Shown piece by piece: positions 49,421-62,688 of a stretch of 64,000 nucleotides of DNA. Position 1 is the stretch's first letter; every line of letters starts with the position of its first letter. This stretch comes from Tribonema minus (taxonomy: Eukaryota; Sar; Xanthophyceae; Tribonematales; Tribonemataceae). The notes below the pieces were generated by a model. The model made no database searches. It was not told where the DNA came from and was given only the letters and a program-made list of their open reading frames with translations. The stretch spans positions 1,054,001 through 1,118,000 of the forward strand of contig JAFCMP010000101.1 in the NCBI GenBank assembly GCA_017506865.1, in the 5' to 3' direction. Both the position numbers and the translations under genes were made by a program.

Positions 49421-51461
49421 ATGGGCGGGGGTGCTGCAGCAGGCGACTCCTCAAGCCGCAGACAACGCTGCTGAGGATGCGGCAACACAAGCGGCGCCGG
49501 CTGCAGCGGCAGTAGCACCAGCACCAGCAGCCGCAACTGTTACACTGGCAACGGCAGCGGCGGTTGCCAGTGGATGTGCGACCGCTCCACCGGCAGCGGC
49601 AACTGCATCAGCGGCAGGCCGCGCTCATGGCGCAGCCATTCCGGCGACACACGGCGCAGCTACCGCTGGATCAGGGGCCGCCGCGGCAGCACAGGCGGCA
49701 CCAGCGGCAGCAGCGGCGGTGCACGGCGCAATCACTCCGGCGGCAGCAGCAGCGGCGGCAGCAGCAGCTGCTCCAGCATCAGAGGCAGCAGCAGCGGCAG
49801 CACATGTTGCACCTCAAGCGGCATCGGCGGCATCACTAGCTGCAGCATCACCAGCAGCTGCTGCGGGCATAGGCAACACAGCTGCTCCAGGCCCTACTAG
49901 GGCTGCTGCAGCACCTGCAACAGGAGCAGCGGCAGCAGGCGGCGCCGCAACCGTGTCGGCTGCGACAGCGGCGACGGCGGTGGCAGCGGCCAATGCAGGA
50001 AGCGCTGCACCAGCACCTGCGGCAGCAGCGACACCAGCAGCAGCAACGGCAGGCGGCGCAGCTGCTCCAGCACGCGCAGCAGCGGCAGCCATCAATGCAG
50101 GCGCTGCACGCTCCACACCAGCAATGCTACAAGGCGCAGCAGCAGCAGAGGTGGCGCGCCTGCCCCTCATGCAGACGATCGCCACAGCTGCCGCATCCCT
50201 GCGTGCAGCAACAGGCGACAAGCTGGAACATATGCTGCCACCAGCGCTCATGCATCAGCAGCAGCAGCCACACATGCAGCAGCCGCCGCCGCGGCCGCCA
50301 GCAGGTGGTGGCACCGGTGCGGATGCTGCTCACGGTGTACTTGACGTCAGTGCTCTGCAGTTGCAGTGTAGCCTGAGGCGCCTCAATCAGAGTGCGCTTG
50401 CAGATGCCGTCGCTACCGAGATTGCAGATGAAGTGGAGGCGGACCTGCAACAGCTGCCGCAGGGCACGCAACGCACGCAAGCACTTGCTCGATTCCGGTC
50501 GCAGCGCCACATGCACTCGATCGGCATGGCATTCCTCAACGAGCCCATGTACTCCACAACGGCTTCGTTCGATGGCCTATCCTGGCAGCTGGCCGTCAAA
50601 CGCGCCATCGGAGTAGAAGAGCAGACGGCAGGCTGCAAGCTGTGCGGGAAGTCGCCGGGCGGCACCCTGCATGCACGGCTGTGTCAAGCGCCACGCGTCA
50701 AGGCGCACGACACCATCGTCCACAATAGCGTCAAGAGGGCCACGCAGCGCATCCTGCGGCAATACCTCAAAACGGGACTGGTGGACGAGGACTACACGCC
50801 GTTTCTGGGATCCGCCGGGCTGCCGGGGAGTCGCAGGATGGACATCGTGCTGCCTGCCGACGCCTTCCCGGTGACCGCGGCTACGACGACCGGACACGTC
50901 AGCTACCGCTCATGGTGGACGTCACCTGCTTCGAGGCACAGGTAGCGTCGCGGGCGGCGAAGACTGCAGCAGACCCCGAGCGCTGCTGCCGCGACCAAGA
51001 GGCCGCCGAATTATCCCACTCTTCTGGTCATTATGACCAGAATTGCTACAAACTTGCCACTTTGGCTATCGGGTCTTTTGGCAGCATCGGGGAGCAGGGG
51101 CGGAAGCTGCTGGAGGCTGTGGCGACGGAGTATGCCAGCAGGATGTCAGTGCCCGGAGGAGCGCGCCCTAAAGCTCTTAAGGGCATCGCCCTGGCGCGCT
51201 TACGCTCGGCACTGTCGGCAGCGCTCCACATGGCGTACTCTGGCCGTGTCATGACACACATGGCAGAATCCAGGGGGGGGGGGCACATGGAGGAGGACGT
51301 AGGGGAGGATCCCGAGATGCCATTTGGCGGCGGCGGCGTTTGAGTGGTTGTCGTTGAGACACGTTCATAAGTCACAAGACAGCAGATTCCGTACAGCAGC
51401 ATCAACTTGAAGTTAGACCATCATCTGGGCTTTTTCGCGCCCTGAGCGAGATTAATAAAAA
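49421..51461 (+). mobile_element. Non-autonomous retroelement-like unit encoding Ala-rich leader plus zinc-finger/endonuclease-like C-terminus
   Basis: A frame of about 500 codons runs to 50945. Its first half is almost pure alanine with Pro, Gly and Thr. Its second half has a zinc-knuckle-like CKLCGKSPGGTLHARLC followed by RQYLKTGLVDEDYTPF and RRMDIVLPADAF. A frameshift near 50880 moves the continuation to another frame: RQLPLMVDVTCFEAQ, then LAIGSFGSIGEQGRKLLEAV. The order of Cys/His knuckle, (R)xxDIxLP and xVDVT resembles the C-terminal region of non-LTR retrotransposons with a restriction-like endonuclease; I assign it by pattern only. There is no reverse transcriptase domain. The 3' end ATCATCTGGGCTTTTTCGCG through ATTAATAAAAA matches the copy at 10581-11700, and the 5' ends match too. 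Confidence 0.65.
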
Positions 51462-52103
51462 GTACAGAAATCTAAGTGATTTGATGAAGTTGCGTATTGA
51501 AGCTGTGGCCAAACATGTATTGTACACTTTGCCACAAGCCTTGAGCTGCCTGACGCTTCCTGCTGTATGTAGCGGAGCCAGGCAACTGTTATAATAAGTG
51601 AGATTTTCATTGAGAGACTTACGAAAGCTTCACCGCACCATCACGTGTTGATGAGCACAGGCCAGCAACACTACCAGTGGTCCGCAGCTGCAGCAGCGCC
51701 TCAGCTGGTAGGCAACACAGAAACTTCAGCCACCCTACGCCCTCTTGCTTTGAGGGGGTCAGGAGAGCGGGAAGGGCAGCGGTAACGCACCTTCTTCTGC
51801 ACCAGCAACACAACAATCATCACTCTGTGTACAAGCAACGTTCTTGTACCTCCCCTGCCTGTTTTTCATTCACCATATCAAAATGCAGTATTGCAGCTCA
51901 ACACTGATGCATGCGGCATTCAATGCAAACATGACATGATGCCATACACCTTGACTGAAGTATGCGCCTTTGACTTTCCCGTGTGTCTGTATTGCAGCCA
52001 AGTAGGCATCCTCCCACACAGTGTGTCATCACATGAACATCAGACACAACATAAAGACGCTGTTGCCGTTGCGACCGTGCCACGTGCTGGGGGCACCAGA
52101 ACC
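51462..52103. other. Intergenic stretch between retroelement and Mot1 3' end
   Basis: No gene or clear repeat. It may contain the Mot1 3' UTR on the minus strand. Confidence 0.4.
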
Positions 52104-55100
52104 TCAGCTGTCATCCAGATGCTGCACAGAGACCGCAAACCGCTCAGCATCAAACGATGCATATTCGTCCTGCAGTTGCCTCTCCTCTGCAGCAGCACCA
52201 TCATTGCTGGCAGCACTTGACCCGTCAGCAGCACCAGAGGCATCGATGGCTGCGTTGAAAAGCTGCAGAACAGAGTCTGTGTCCAGTGACCAAAGGCTGG
52301 CATTATCCTTGCCCACCACCTTCTCTGCTGTGGCCAGCTTTCCTGCCTGCAGCAGAAGAATGCGCTCTTCCACTGTGCCAGTGGCTACAAGGCGGTACAC
52401 ATTGACAGCACGTCGCTGGCCAATACGATGCGCCCGGTCCATGGCCTGTAAGTCGACCTGCAGAGGCAGCACGAGCAGGCAGTGGTGATCACTTGAACTG
52501 CAGGGGGCTGACGTATGCACGGCCTGAACACGATGTCAGGGTAGGCGAGATCTGCATGGCAGGCACACAGTCATGACACCGGATCAAGAGCCGCGTCTGC
52601 ATGCTTTGCTGGTTGCTATAGCCCAATCATTAATTGTCAGTATATTTCGACAGTATGAAGGACTGTATCAAGTCTGACTTCTGAAGCTGCAGAACTTGGA
52701 CAAAGCAGCGTCACTCAATAAGCATGCCAATGGCCATCTATGTGCGTCCGCCAATATCATACTGGCAATATGGCAACAGGCATGATGCACAAAGCCATAT
52801 CAGGTCTTTTTGTGAACGCAGAAGTATGTAGCTTGGTCAATAACTCAAGGTTCCTACCTGGCAACAGTTGAGTTCACCTCATGTCGCAAGCAGCAAAATA
52901 GGGACCGAGAGCCACTTTTTTGAATTGGGAACACTCGAGTTCAACTCGCATCATAAGAAGCACAAAAAAGCGCTAGAAACATGTTTGAACTGCATCACCT
53001 GAAGTCCCCAAAAAGTGCCTCACCTGCGGATTCCAGTGGTGCTCCAGAAAGATGACAGTGTCGGCCACAGTCAGGTTAAGGCCAAGACCGCCCACGGCCG
53101 TGGTCAGCAGCAGCAGCGACACGGCAGCGTCGCTGGTAAACCTCTCGAGTACTGCCGCGCGTGCATCCTGCCCAATGCTGCCATCAATGCGCAGGTACTT
53201 GACGGATGGCAGGTGCTGTCGCAGCAGGCACTGCTCCGCCGCGTCCAGCGCCGCTTTGTGCTGCGCAAACACCAGGCACTTGCGCTGCAGCTGCTGCTGC
53301 ACACCCTCCGCATCTGCCGCTGCGCCTTCAGCCGGCTGCTCTGCTGCCGCATCTGCATCTGCAGGCGCCTCGGCATCACCTGCGTCGCTCCCATCGCTGC
53401 AGTCTTGCAAGCCAATGCCGCAATCCCATAGCAACTGCCGCAGCGCCAGCAGCTTGCACGAGTCACCCAAGGGCATGCTCGCGGCTGGCGCCACTGTCTT
53501 GGCGTCTGCGCCAGTGGCTGGCTGTGTTTTGTTGAGCACTAGCGCGGGGTGCACGCAGGCCAGCTGTTGCAGCGTTAGCCACTCGAACACCTCCCTCTGC
53601 TGTTGGTGACAGGCACAAGCAGCAACGCGGCAAAACCAGCAGTGAGTTGGACATAATATGAGGTCCATATCTCAGGTCCACGGCACCAGCAAACACTTTT
53701 AGACTGGCACTTGCAGTGGTGGCGGCCGCAACTGATGATGAGTGGATATAGGTCAGACTGTAAATCTGCACAGACATGCAAGCACGCGAGCCGACGGTAT
53801 CATTTCATATGCCCTGGCAATTGGAGCAGCTCTATAAGCGACACGTGGACACTCTCAAAACGTGCATGTGACATGACAGTCATGTACTTGAGCACTAAGT
53901 ACAGTATAACAGTACTGCTGGAGCACTACAGCAAAGCCCCTCATTGTGCAGGGGTGCGCTTAAGCATCAGTCACGCCATGATGGCACAGGTTAAACCCGT
54001 ACACGCTGCCACGGCATCATTTTAAAAAAATGCATGTTTCACACCTTGTCCCCTTGCTCAGCAGCTGCGCCGCCCTGCCGCATAGCCCTGCACAGCTGCT
54101 CATACGCCTGGCGCTGCCGTGGCGGCATCTCGCACGCCATGTCTGTGATGATCTTGGGAGGCAGGTCAGCCAGCACCTGTGCTTTCTCGCGCCTCAGCAC
54201 AAACGGCAGCACCTGCCGATGCAGTCGGTCAAGCACGCGCATGCCCTCGAGAACCTCCCCTACGCCACCGACTCTCCCGCCTGACTCCAGGACTGCACGC
54301 GTTGGGGTCACGTAACTGCGGAGACGAGCGGCCGCAGATACAGGTGCAATGAGTGAATGACACCATGTTTGCATTGACCATGTCAATATGCTGTGGAATA
54401 GCAGCAATGAAATGCTGTGGAAGAGCGGTGGTGGCAGATGAGACCAGTGAGACATCGATCAATGCCTGTGGTGCTGGTGCTGGTGCTGGTGCTGCTGCTA
54501 TCTGATGGAGTTCTGATGTGCCATATCGCTGCCACAACCTTGCTGTGAGATGACTGCAATATATACTTCTATATGCCTACGCGGTACTGCTTCACGACGC
54601 CGCCATCACTGCTGCTGCAAGGACTTTTCACGCACATGAGCTGACGGCACACAGAGCAAGCCGCCGGGCGCCTTGACAGGACAGGCATAGCGTCTCACCT
54701 GGACTTGAAGTCGCTGCGCTCTCCAAGGTACCCTGGCATGACCAGATCAAAGATGGCCCACACCTCCGCCACCGTGTTCTGAATCGGCGTCCCCGTCAGC
54801 GCCAGCCGGTGATCGCTGTGTAGCGCCCTCACCGCGCCAGCGACGGCGCTGTTGGGATTGCGCAGCAGGTGCGCCTCGTCCAGTATCAGGTAGCTCCACC
54901 GCGATTGGCTGAGCGTGGACCAATCGCGTTGCACCACAGGGTATGACGTCACCACCAGCGCCTGTGCCGCGAACTGCGTGGCGAGCTGCTTGCGTTTTGC
55001 CGGAATGCCAGCATAGACCAGGATGTGGCTGAAGAAGGCGCCGAGGAACCTGGTGGCTTCGGCTTGCCAGTGGTGGACCAGAGTTGGTGGGCAGATGACC

Positions 55101-58100
55101 AGCGCAGGGGCAGCAGTGTCACCACTGGGGACAAGCAGCGCAGGCACGCACTGTGTGAGGGCATGTCAGATGCGAAAGGTAAGCTGCAGATGTACATTGA
55201 CATTGCTCCGGTCACTTGCGATGCTGCAACTCCATGCACACTTCCCGAGCAGAAACTCCGCTACCTAGACTGCAGAATGAAAACTGTGCCATTTCTTCGT
55301 CATATAGTTGTGCAGTTGCTATACGACCAACCGTGTCCAGCCAATGTGGACCTTCGACATATGTGCATGACAGCACAGTCACCACATAATACGTGTAGGG
55401 CGCGGCGTTGCTACTCAGCACTAGCACACATCCTACATCACACTAAGCAACTCCACAACTATGGCAATTTCACGGCCTCTATAGCCTCTCGTTCTTGAGC
55501 TGCCTGTGTCACCGCAGTACAAAGCGCATCGCTGACCTGTGCGCACGGCATATAGCACACGCCAGCAGCGCCTGCAGCGTCTTGCCCAGCCCCATCTCAT
55601 CCGCCAGCACGCCGTTCGTCCCGGTCCTGCGCAGGAAGTCGCACCACGTGACACCCTCCCACTGGTACGGCCGCAGCGTCACGTCCGCCGGCAGCGCGCG
55701 CGCGACAGCCGCCGGCAGCGTATCACGCCTCAGCATGTCCAGCGGCTGGCCCCTCACCAGGTGCCGTATGATCAGCTGGCCGTTGCGGCTCAGCTCGTCC
55801 GCGGAGCCGGACGCAGCGTCAGCGGAAGTGCTGGCGCCTGCGCTGTCGTCTGTCGTGGCCGCAGGCGACAGCGACACGTCGCGCAGGAGCTGCGTGAAGA
55901 CGCCCGCGACGGCGCTGCGGACAGCGGGGTCCTCGTCCGTCGTGCAGCGCAGCACCACCGGCAGCAGCGCCGCTGCGTGCGGCAGCAGCGCAGCCCTGGG
56001 CATGCTCTGCAACAGCGCCACCAGCACATGTACATATCGCGCCCTGTCAGCCTCCTCCGTCGTGGCTGCTGCTGCGGGTGGCAGTGCGGTGGCAGCGGCG
56101 GCCGTAGCAGCCGCGATGATGCTAGGCAGCAGGCTGGCCCGGAGCTGCGGCCACACGGGCAGCACCTGCAGCTGCGCAATGCGCACCAGTGCCTGCAGTG
56201 CTGCCTCTCGGTCCGCGTCCGCCGTCGCTTGCTGCTGCTGTTGCGGCGGCTGCTGCTGCAGCGCGCCTGTGCCCCTGGCCAGCACTAGGAGTATGGCAAT
56301 GAGGGGCGTGCCCTCCAGGTGTGCAATGAGCTGGCTCGGAAACCGTCTGCCTTGCTCCTGCTCCTCTAGCGTTGGCAGCAGAGCGTTGAGCAGCGCCAGC
56401 GCCCGTGACTCGGGCGACAGCGACGATGATGGTGGTGAAGCACGCTGTTGGTTTGCTGGCTCTGCTGGGATGGTCAGGGGCTCCAGTGACCTGCATATCC
56501 GCTCGTACAGGGCGGTTGTTGCCTGAAACACACGCAGACCACACAGACATGCATGGAGTGGTTGATTGACATGTGTCTGTGCTCGCGGGCGCTGCTGCCA
56601 CCGAAGCTAGATGTCGGCTTATGTAGCATGCTGCATGGGGGTATAGCACAGTGATCCACAGTGACCCATTACAAACTTGAGAGCACATGTTGTTCAGATA
56701 TGTGCTTCAATGTCCCGCAAGCCCTGGCGACAAGTGTGCAGCACATGACTGTCGCATGACTGTCACGCATACACTCTGCCACAACTGTTGGACTGACACA
56801 TGCATACGAGCTTGTGCCGACAATGACAAAGAGTATGCTTATGACATCCTTGGTTACTCGGTCATCATGAGATTAATTGTTCATCGTGCATGCATACAGC
56901 ATCGTGGCCCTATCAGGTCATTTCCAAACAGATGATGACATTGTTCGGGTGTTGGAACACCAACTTCCGCCAACTGCGACTGTGCTTCACACTGTCCATC
57001 ATACCTCAAGCATCGCCTTGATGCTACTGACCTGAGTCTCAGGGTGCTGCAGCATCTCTGACAGTGCTACCACAACTTTCCTTGCGCCTGCGCGACGGTG
57101 CGGGCTGTCGGCAGTGCTGGGCGCAGCCAGAAAGCTGAGCGTGTTGCCGAGCACCTTGCCGACGGCGGTGGTGTGAGATGCGTTGTCAGACTTCAGCAGG
57201 GCCATCACCAGCTTGGCCAGGGTACCAGCAACGTCGCTGTGTCGATCATTGTCAGGCTCCCGCTGCGATCAGGCAAACAACATAGGTGATGTGAGGTGCG
57301 TGTCATGCAGGGTTACCGAACATGCATATTACAACAAAGTATGCAACTTGTGACACAACCCTTAGGAAGTGCTGTTTCAATAATACTTCTTGAAGTACTT
57401 GTGAGGAACTGAAATTGCATGTTCTGACTACATGTACTTCAAAAAGTGTGCAAAGGTGCAGATGTTCAAGCCCGTGCATTGTTACGTGAAGCATTCTGAA
57501 TAGTGTTTGCATGTAATTAGTACAGTAGTGCAAGTATGAACTTCGCTTCAATGTGTGTGTGTAAGTTACTGAAAACGTTTTATGGTGAAAACCAATGAGC
57601 CAGCCCTGATGCTATTGGTCACCACGCAGTGTTGAGAGCACTTTGCACTTGCCAGCAGCTTGATAATGGCAGCAGAGCTAGTTACATGCTGAAGTATCAC
57701 ATTCATCCCATTGACGATGCCAGGTCCATGGGCTTAAAAGCCGATGTCTAGCCCGCGGTTCATGAAGCCACAGTACTGCCGCCTCTGTACCCGCCAGCAA
57801 TACAGCACTGTGCCCATTGTGCCTGTCCAGTCAATGCGCTGTTTGACCAGACATCTTGCTGGTGCTGCTATAATTCGTTTCAGAGCCTGAGACATGCTAC
57901 CGTGTAGAATGCACCACACAACTGCGTTGCTCCACAGACCAACCGCCAACTGCCACCTCTACTGGTGAGAGGCTTGTGCACGTACCTTGACCGCGTCCAT
58001 CAGCGGCCGCAGCACAGGGTTCAGCTGCGGTGGCAAGCCCGGCTCCGCGGCAGCAATGACGCACTTGACGGCCGCACACGCACGCCTGCGCCGCAGCTCC

Positions 58101-61100
58101 GCGGCAGCGCGCGCCAGCTGCTCCTTGCCCTGCTTGGCGCGGTCGCCCCAGGCTGCCGCCTCGCAGCTGTCGCCGTTGGCGGCGGGTGAGGCGCGCAGGT
58201 ATGCGGCGAGCTGACGCGCGTTGGCGTGCTTGACGTAGTCGCGCAGCGCGGCCAGCTCCTTGAGCTGCTGCATGTTGGCGTCGTCGTCGGGCTGCTGCAG
58301 CGGAGGGCGTCGATGAGCGCGCATGGCGTAGAGAGTGAGTGACGGCGTGCGCATGCGGCAGATGCGGGTACAGCACAGGTAGACCGGCACAGCAAATAAG
58401 CTCGCCAACAGATGACACTACTACCACCTTGGCTACTACATAGTCAACCAGTGTTGGTTTGGCAGGATGCATGCCACAAGTTTGAACTTGCAGCATCAGC
58501 ACCACCACTATGGCAGCAGGTGCATCTAGTCTGGGGCTGTTGGCCAACAACTGTGCACATGGAGGTATGCACTAGACACTTTCAGATGTCTTTGCAGGCT
58601 CTCAACTAGTGCACCTTGCCAGTTGAGAGTGCGTGACCTGCAAAGTGACAAAAGCACTCGCTGTGGTGGAGGCTAGCAAATACATCTGAAGAAAGGCCAT
58701 TTCTTGCAAAATGTTGAACAGCATTTTGATAAGATGTTGTGCCGAACAATTTGTGTACTACAGCAAGTGAAGCATACCATTTTCGACACCGATTCAGGCT
58801 CCTTGAAGAGATATCTCATACTTCTACCAAAGAACTGAGCAGCAGCAAATTAGATCTGTATGATGCATCGCCTGTACTTGGCCATGGCTTTGCAATGGCT
58901 TCTGATGGCAATGCTTGAAAAGCGCATGGTGTCACAGAGCTGCCACTCGTGACTTGCTGCCTTCAGTTTCTGGCGCTTGTTGAAACCTCGTGATTCATGT
59001 CAAATATCTGCATAGAAGTAGTACAATCAGCGATGCTTCGAGCCTGGCTGCCACGCATCAGAGCAGGCTTGACACATAATTGTGCTGCAAGTGGGTGAAT
59101 TGCATGAAAGTCGCACCACCAGCTGCCACCTAGGTACATGTGTTAGTATATAGCTCATGCAGGCAGATGCTGTCACATAGAAGAAGAGCGCACAGTCTCA
59201 TTGTGAAACACGACCAGTGCCGCACAATGGTCAACGTATTCCATCATGCACCTACTCGGGTAACAGCAATTGCTCCTTTATGTCAGCTAAAGTGGCACGA
59301 CAGAAACACAGCAGCGAGCAGCACAGCCAAACCATTCCCAACAACAGCAGCACTCGCGCCCATGCACGGCATATGCGCACGCCCCCCCCCCCCCACACAG
59401 ACTGCCAGGACCCACCTGCCCAGCTCCAGTGGCAGGCACCATCCCAGCCATGACACCCTCCACCACGCGCATCACCGCAGCGCGGCGGGACGCCTCACCC
59501 ACCCACAACGCTGCACACTCTGCCAGCAGCAGCATCGCTCCCTCGCGCTGGCACGACCAGTCTGCACTCTCCGCCACAGCTGCCAGGCGCGCCACCATCT
59601 GGTCCGCGTCGCCGCTGCTCAGCGTCACCAGCGCCTCGCGCAGCACGCCGCCTGCGCGCAGACGCGAGGCATGCGTCACGCCGCTGCCTCCATGGACGGC
59701 CGGTGCTGCTGCCGCGCTTGCGAGTGATGGCGCAGCGCCGCACTCATCGCCGTGAGGGACGGAAAGCCGTCTCTGCTTTGCTGGTCTCTTGCCAACGTCT
59801 GCACCGTCCTCTGTGCTGCTGCGCTCGGCCATCTGTGCCAGCTGCCCGTCAGGAGTGAGGTACAGGCTCAGCACCGCATCGAGCGCGCGCTGCGTGGCGC
59901 CGGGCAAAGCAGCGCCGCACGCCATCAGTTGCCGCCAGCACGCGCAGCAGGCTGCGCAGGCCTGCGTGTCGCCATCACAGAGGACGCCCCACATGCAGCG
60001 ACACAGCACCGCCTCCAAATAGGCCTCTGCTTCATGTGCACTGCTGCTACTGGACGCCATGGCCGCACCCACCACCCATGCTGTGCTGGTCCGCACGGCT
60101 GCGTTTGGATGGTCCCAGAGCACCAGAAGGCGCGGAAGCAGTGGGCAGACCATGCCAGGGGCACACCGAGCTCCGCAAGGTTGCGCTGTGCCGCTGCTGG
60201 CAGGGCAGCAGCACACTTCCAGCAGGCGCATGAAGCCGGCAACACAGGCAGAGATGTCGTCGCGCTCAATGTGCTGCAGCGCCTCAGCCGTGGTCTGAAC
60301 AGCCAGCCGCACCTGAGCCTGCGGCGGGAGCACCCACATACGGACGCACTTGTCAGCACGTGACCGTTGCAAATGCTCGACAGCTGCCATTACCTAGATG
60401 CATGAACTTGCCTGCTGATGCTGGGGTGCCCCATTGGCAGCAGTGAGCACCACCTGCAAGGCCTTTGCTGCTGCTGCGTTGACATCCTCTGAGGAGTCGC
60501 CTAGCCCTCGCAGCCCCAGCGTCGCTAGCGTGTCAAGTAGATCGGCTGCCTGCAATGCACACAGCCCACAGCATGTATGGTGACAGTGAACATCAGAGCT
60601 GCTTGCTGTAGCCTGTGGGTCATGCATGCAGAGACAGCATATGACATGGCAGCATATGACACTGAGAGCCCATGGAAGACGAGGTGAACAGCTGATGAAT
60701 GAGAGCATGAGACATAAGTGTTGACGTACCAGCACTCCGCCTACGTGCGAGCCAGCCCTGGCCACAAGCGACGCAAGGTAGAGCACTCCCAGTTGGGCGC
60801 CGTGCCGCGCCTCCCAGGCCTCATTGTGATATTCCCCACCGCCGTGCTGCGCTGGTGCAGGTGACGCCCCCGTTGCAGTTTCCAGCGGGGTGGGCAGGCC
60901 ACAAGCGTGCATGTCGTGCAGCTTGCGCACAAAGCGCGACTGTCGCGCGCTTGTCAGCAGCGTGGCAGCAAGGCCCAGCGCCTGCGCCGCGGCCTCACGT
61001 ATCGGGGCAATGACGCCCACGCCTCCGCCGTAGTCGCCAAACCTGTCCAGCAGCAGCACGCACATGCATGCCGTCGCCACATCCTCTGCCCATGGGCCCA

Positions 61101-62046
61101 CAACAGTGGCATCCAGCTGGTGCTGCTCCTGCTGCGGCAGCTGCGCGGCGTGCTGTGGCTGCTGCTGTCGCTGTTGTGGCGGTGGCCGGGACCATGCGCG
61201 CAGCAGTGCCAGCAAACCGACCGCAGCTCCATGGCGCTCCTCCCACGTCTGGCTGAACAGCTGGAAGACGAGATCGTTGGCAACCAGCAGACAGAGCTCC
61301 TGCGTGCTGGTGGTGGAGGCGGTTGCCTCAGCACAACTCATAGCGCCTGCCGCTCTGCTACTGGTGGTACCTACTGTGCTGGCACCGGCTAACTGCAAAG
61401 CCACCGCAGATTGCGCAGACGAATTGCGGATATTGCTGCCGGCGCCGGCGCCGCCGCCGCCGCTTGTAGTTCCAACCGTCACATCTGACACGATCAACTT
61501 GCTGGCAGGTGCGACATCCTCCTGAGTGACAAGTTCTGCCACGCCGCCATAGTAAGAAGTGGTCTCAAGCAAGCCTTCCGCACCATCATCCAGCTGCCCC
61601 AGACAGCGCAGCAGCTGCTTCCTCTGCCTGCGCACCCTGCTCTCCAAGCCAGCACCGCCCTCAGGCTCCTCCTCCACTAGCTGCTTAGGTGGTCTGCTGC
61701 GCAGAGGTGTGCCAAGCTTGTGAAAAGATGGCACATCAATCTTGTCCAGAATGAGCCAGGTGCTGCGCAGCTTTCGAACTGTCTCGCTTCGAGGTAGCTC
61801 AGCTATCGGTGAACGCCAACCAACAGCTTCCAAACACAGGCTGGCCGCCGCTCTCGTTTGCCACTGACGGCTGGACAAGTGCGGATAGATAATCGCGACG
61901 GCCTGCTGCTTCAGAGCGCTAGCTTCTTCCGTGGCGTCGACCGCATCCAGCAAGTCGCCGAGCCTTTCGGCGATGAGAGGAGCGTACTCTGACGTAGTGT
62001 GCTCCAATAAGGCCAGCAGTTTCGGCAACTGCTTTCCGTGCGTCAT
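52104..62046 (-). CDS. BTAF1: Mot1/BTAF1 (TAF172) SNF2-type ATPase, 10 exons, about 1,836 aa
   Basis: Exons: 62046-60730, 60549-60412, 60318-59416, 58294-57986, 57262-57032, 56522-55537, 55124-54699, 54315-54045, 53599-53024, 52457-52104; phases agree throughout. Mot1 uses ATP to strip TBP from TATA DNA and redistribute it. The N-terminal two thirds are HEAT-like helical repeats; the Mot1 landmark is [20 protein letters not shown]. The ATPase follows: [11 protein letters not shown], Walker A DEMGLGKT (about 1274-1281), DEAH (about 1377-1380), LTGTPIQN, the second lobe with [20 protein letters not shown], and DRAHRIGQ (about 1726-1733). Length is close to human BTAF1. Odd points: intron 2 begins with GC (CAG/GCAAGT), and Ala/Gln/Asp-rich inserts interrupt the second lobe ([18 protein letters not shown]). 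The exon 3 and exon 4 acceptors are the least certain. Confidence 0.95.
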
Positions 62047-62688
62047 ACTTCACGCCCGTTCTCAGAGCTGATCATCTCATAGCGCGCTACACCTCCTCCT
62101 CCCAGTTTTATCACATGAGGTGACCCTCCAACTTGAAGAAGACCTGTGAAGTTCAACTTTTCACACTTCAACTCTTCGCACTTGACCTTGACAGGCGCCA
62201 TTTGATGCAACGATAGATGGCAATGTGGTTCAGTTGACGGTCTTGCAATCATGTCAACGCAGGCCATGGATTTCTGCTCTTCTCCAATCTACCTCACATG
62301 TCACTGTAAGACAAGACCGAAGCAATCCTTTTCTACATGTAATGTGCCCGCATGTGCATCCGAGGCGTTGACATTGAGACATGACTCATCAGCCAGAACT
62401 ATCTCATAGGCGTTGCAGTTTCAGCATGATGATTGTGATTGCATTGTTATCTGCAGGGATAGCAGCCACAATCACTGAGGCAGACGCGCACATGTGTATA
62501 ACAACTGGCACAGGTGCTGCGCAATCACAAGCAAGTCTTGAGGCTTCAAATTGGACACACTCTAGAGAAAAACCCATGTAGGCTGCAACCACAACAAGCA
62601 ATGAAACTCTGTGCATCAGTGGCTACATGGTGATGACAGCTTTTGCAGCGGGAGAGCAGTAGGGCAGCCAGTGCGAAGTATACAAGCT
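62047..62688. other. Intergenic region upstream of Mot1
   Basis: Next to the Mot1 start it carries the promoter word cluster listed separately. A plus-strand frame at 62381-62581 is unsupported. Confidence 0.4.
62128..62178. promoter_or_regulatory. Cluster of AACTTGAAG / GAAGTTCAAC / ACTTCAAC words upstream of Mot1
   Basis: CAACTTGAAGAA (62129-62140), GTGAAGTTCAACTT (62146-62159) and CACTTCAACTC (62164-62174) lie 83-130 bp before the Mot1 ATG. This is the same word type and distance as in the NudC and RING promoters. Confidence 0.45.

Noticed and set aside
55495-56526. 343-codon plus-strand open frame
   Set aside because: Antisense to Mot1 exon 6. Ser/Ala-rich with no motif, a composition shadow.
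59381-59395. C-rich run as a regulatory or structural element
   Set aside because: A homopolymer in a Mot1 intron, prone to length error and without context.
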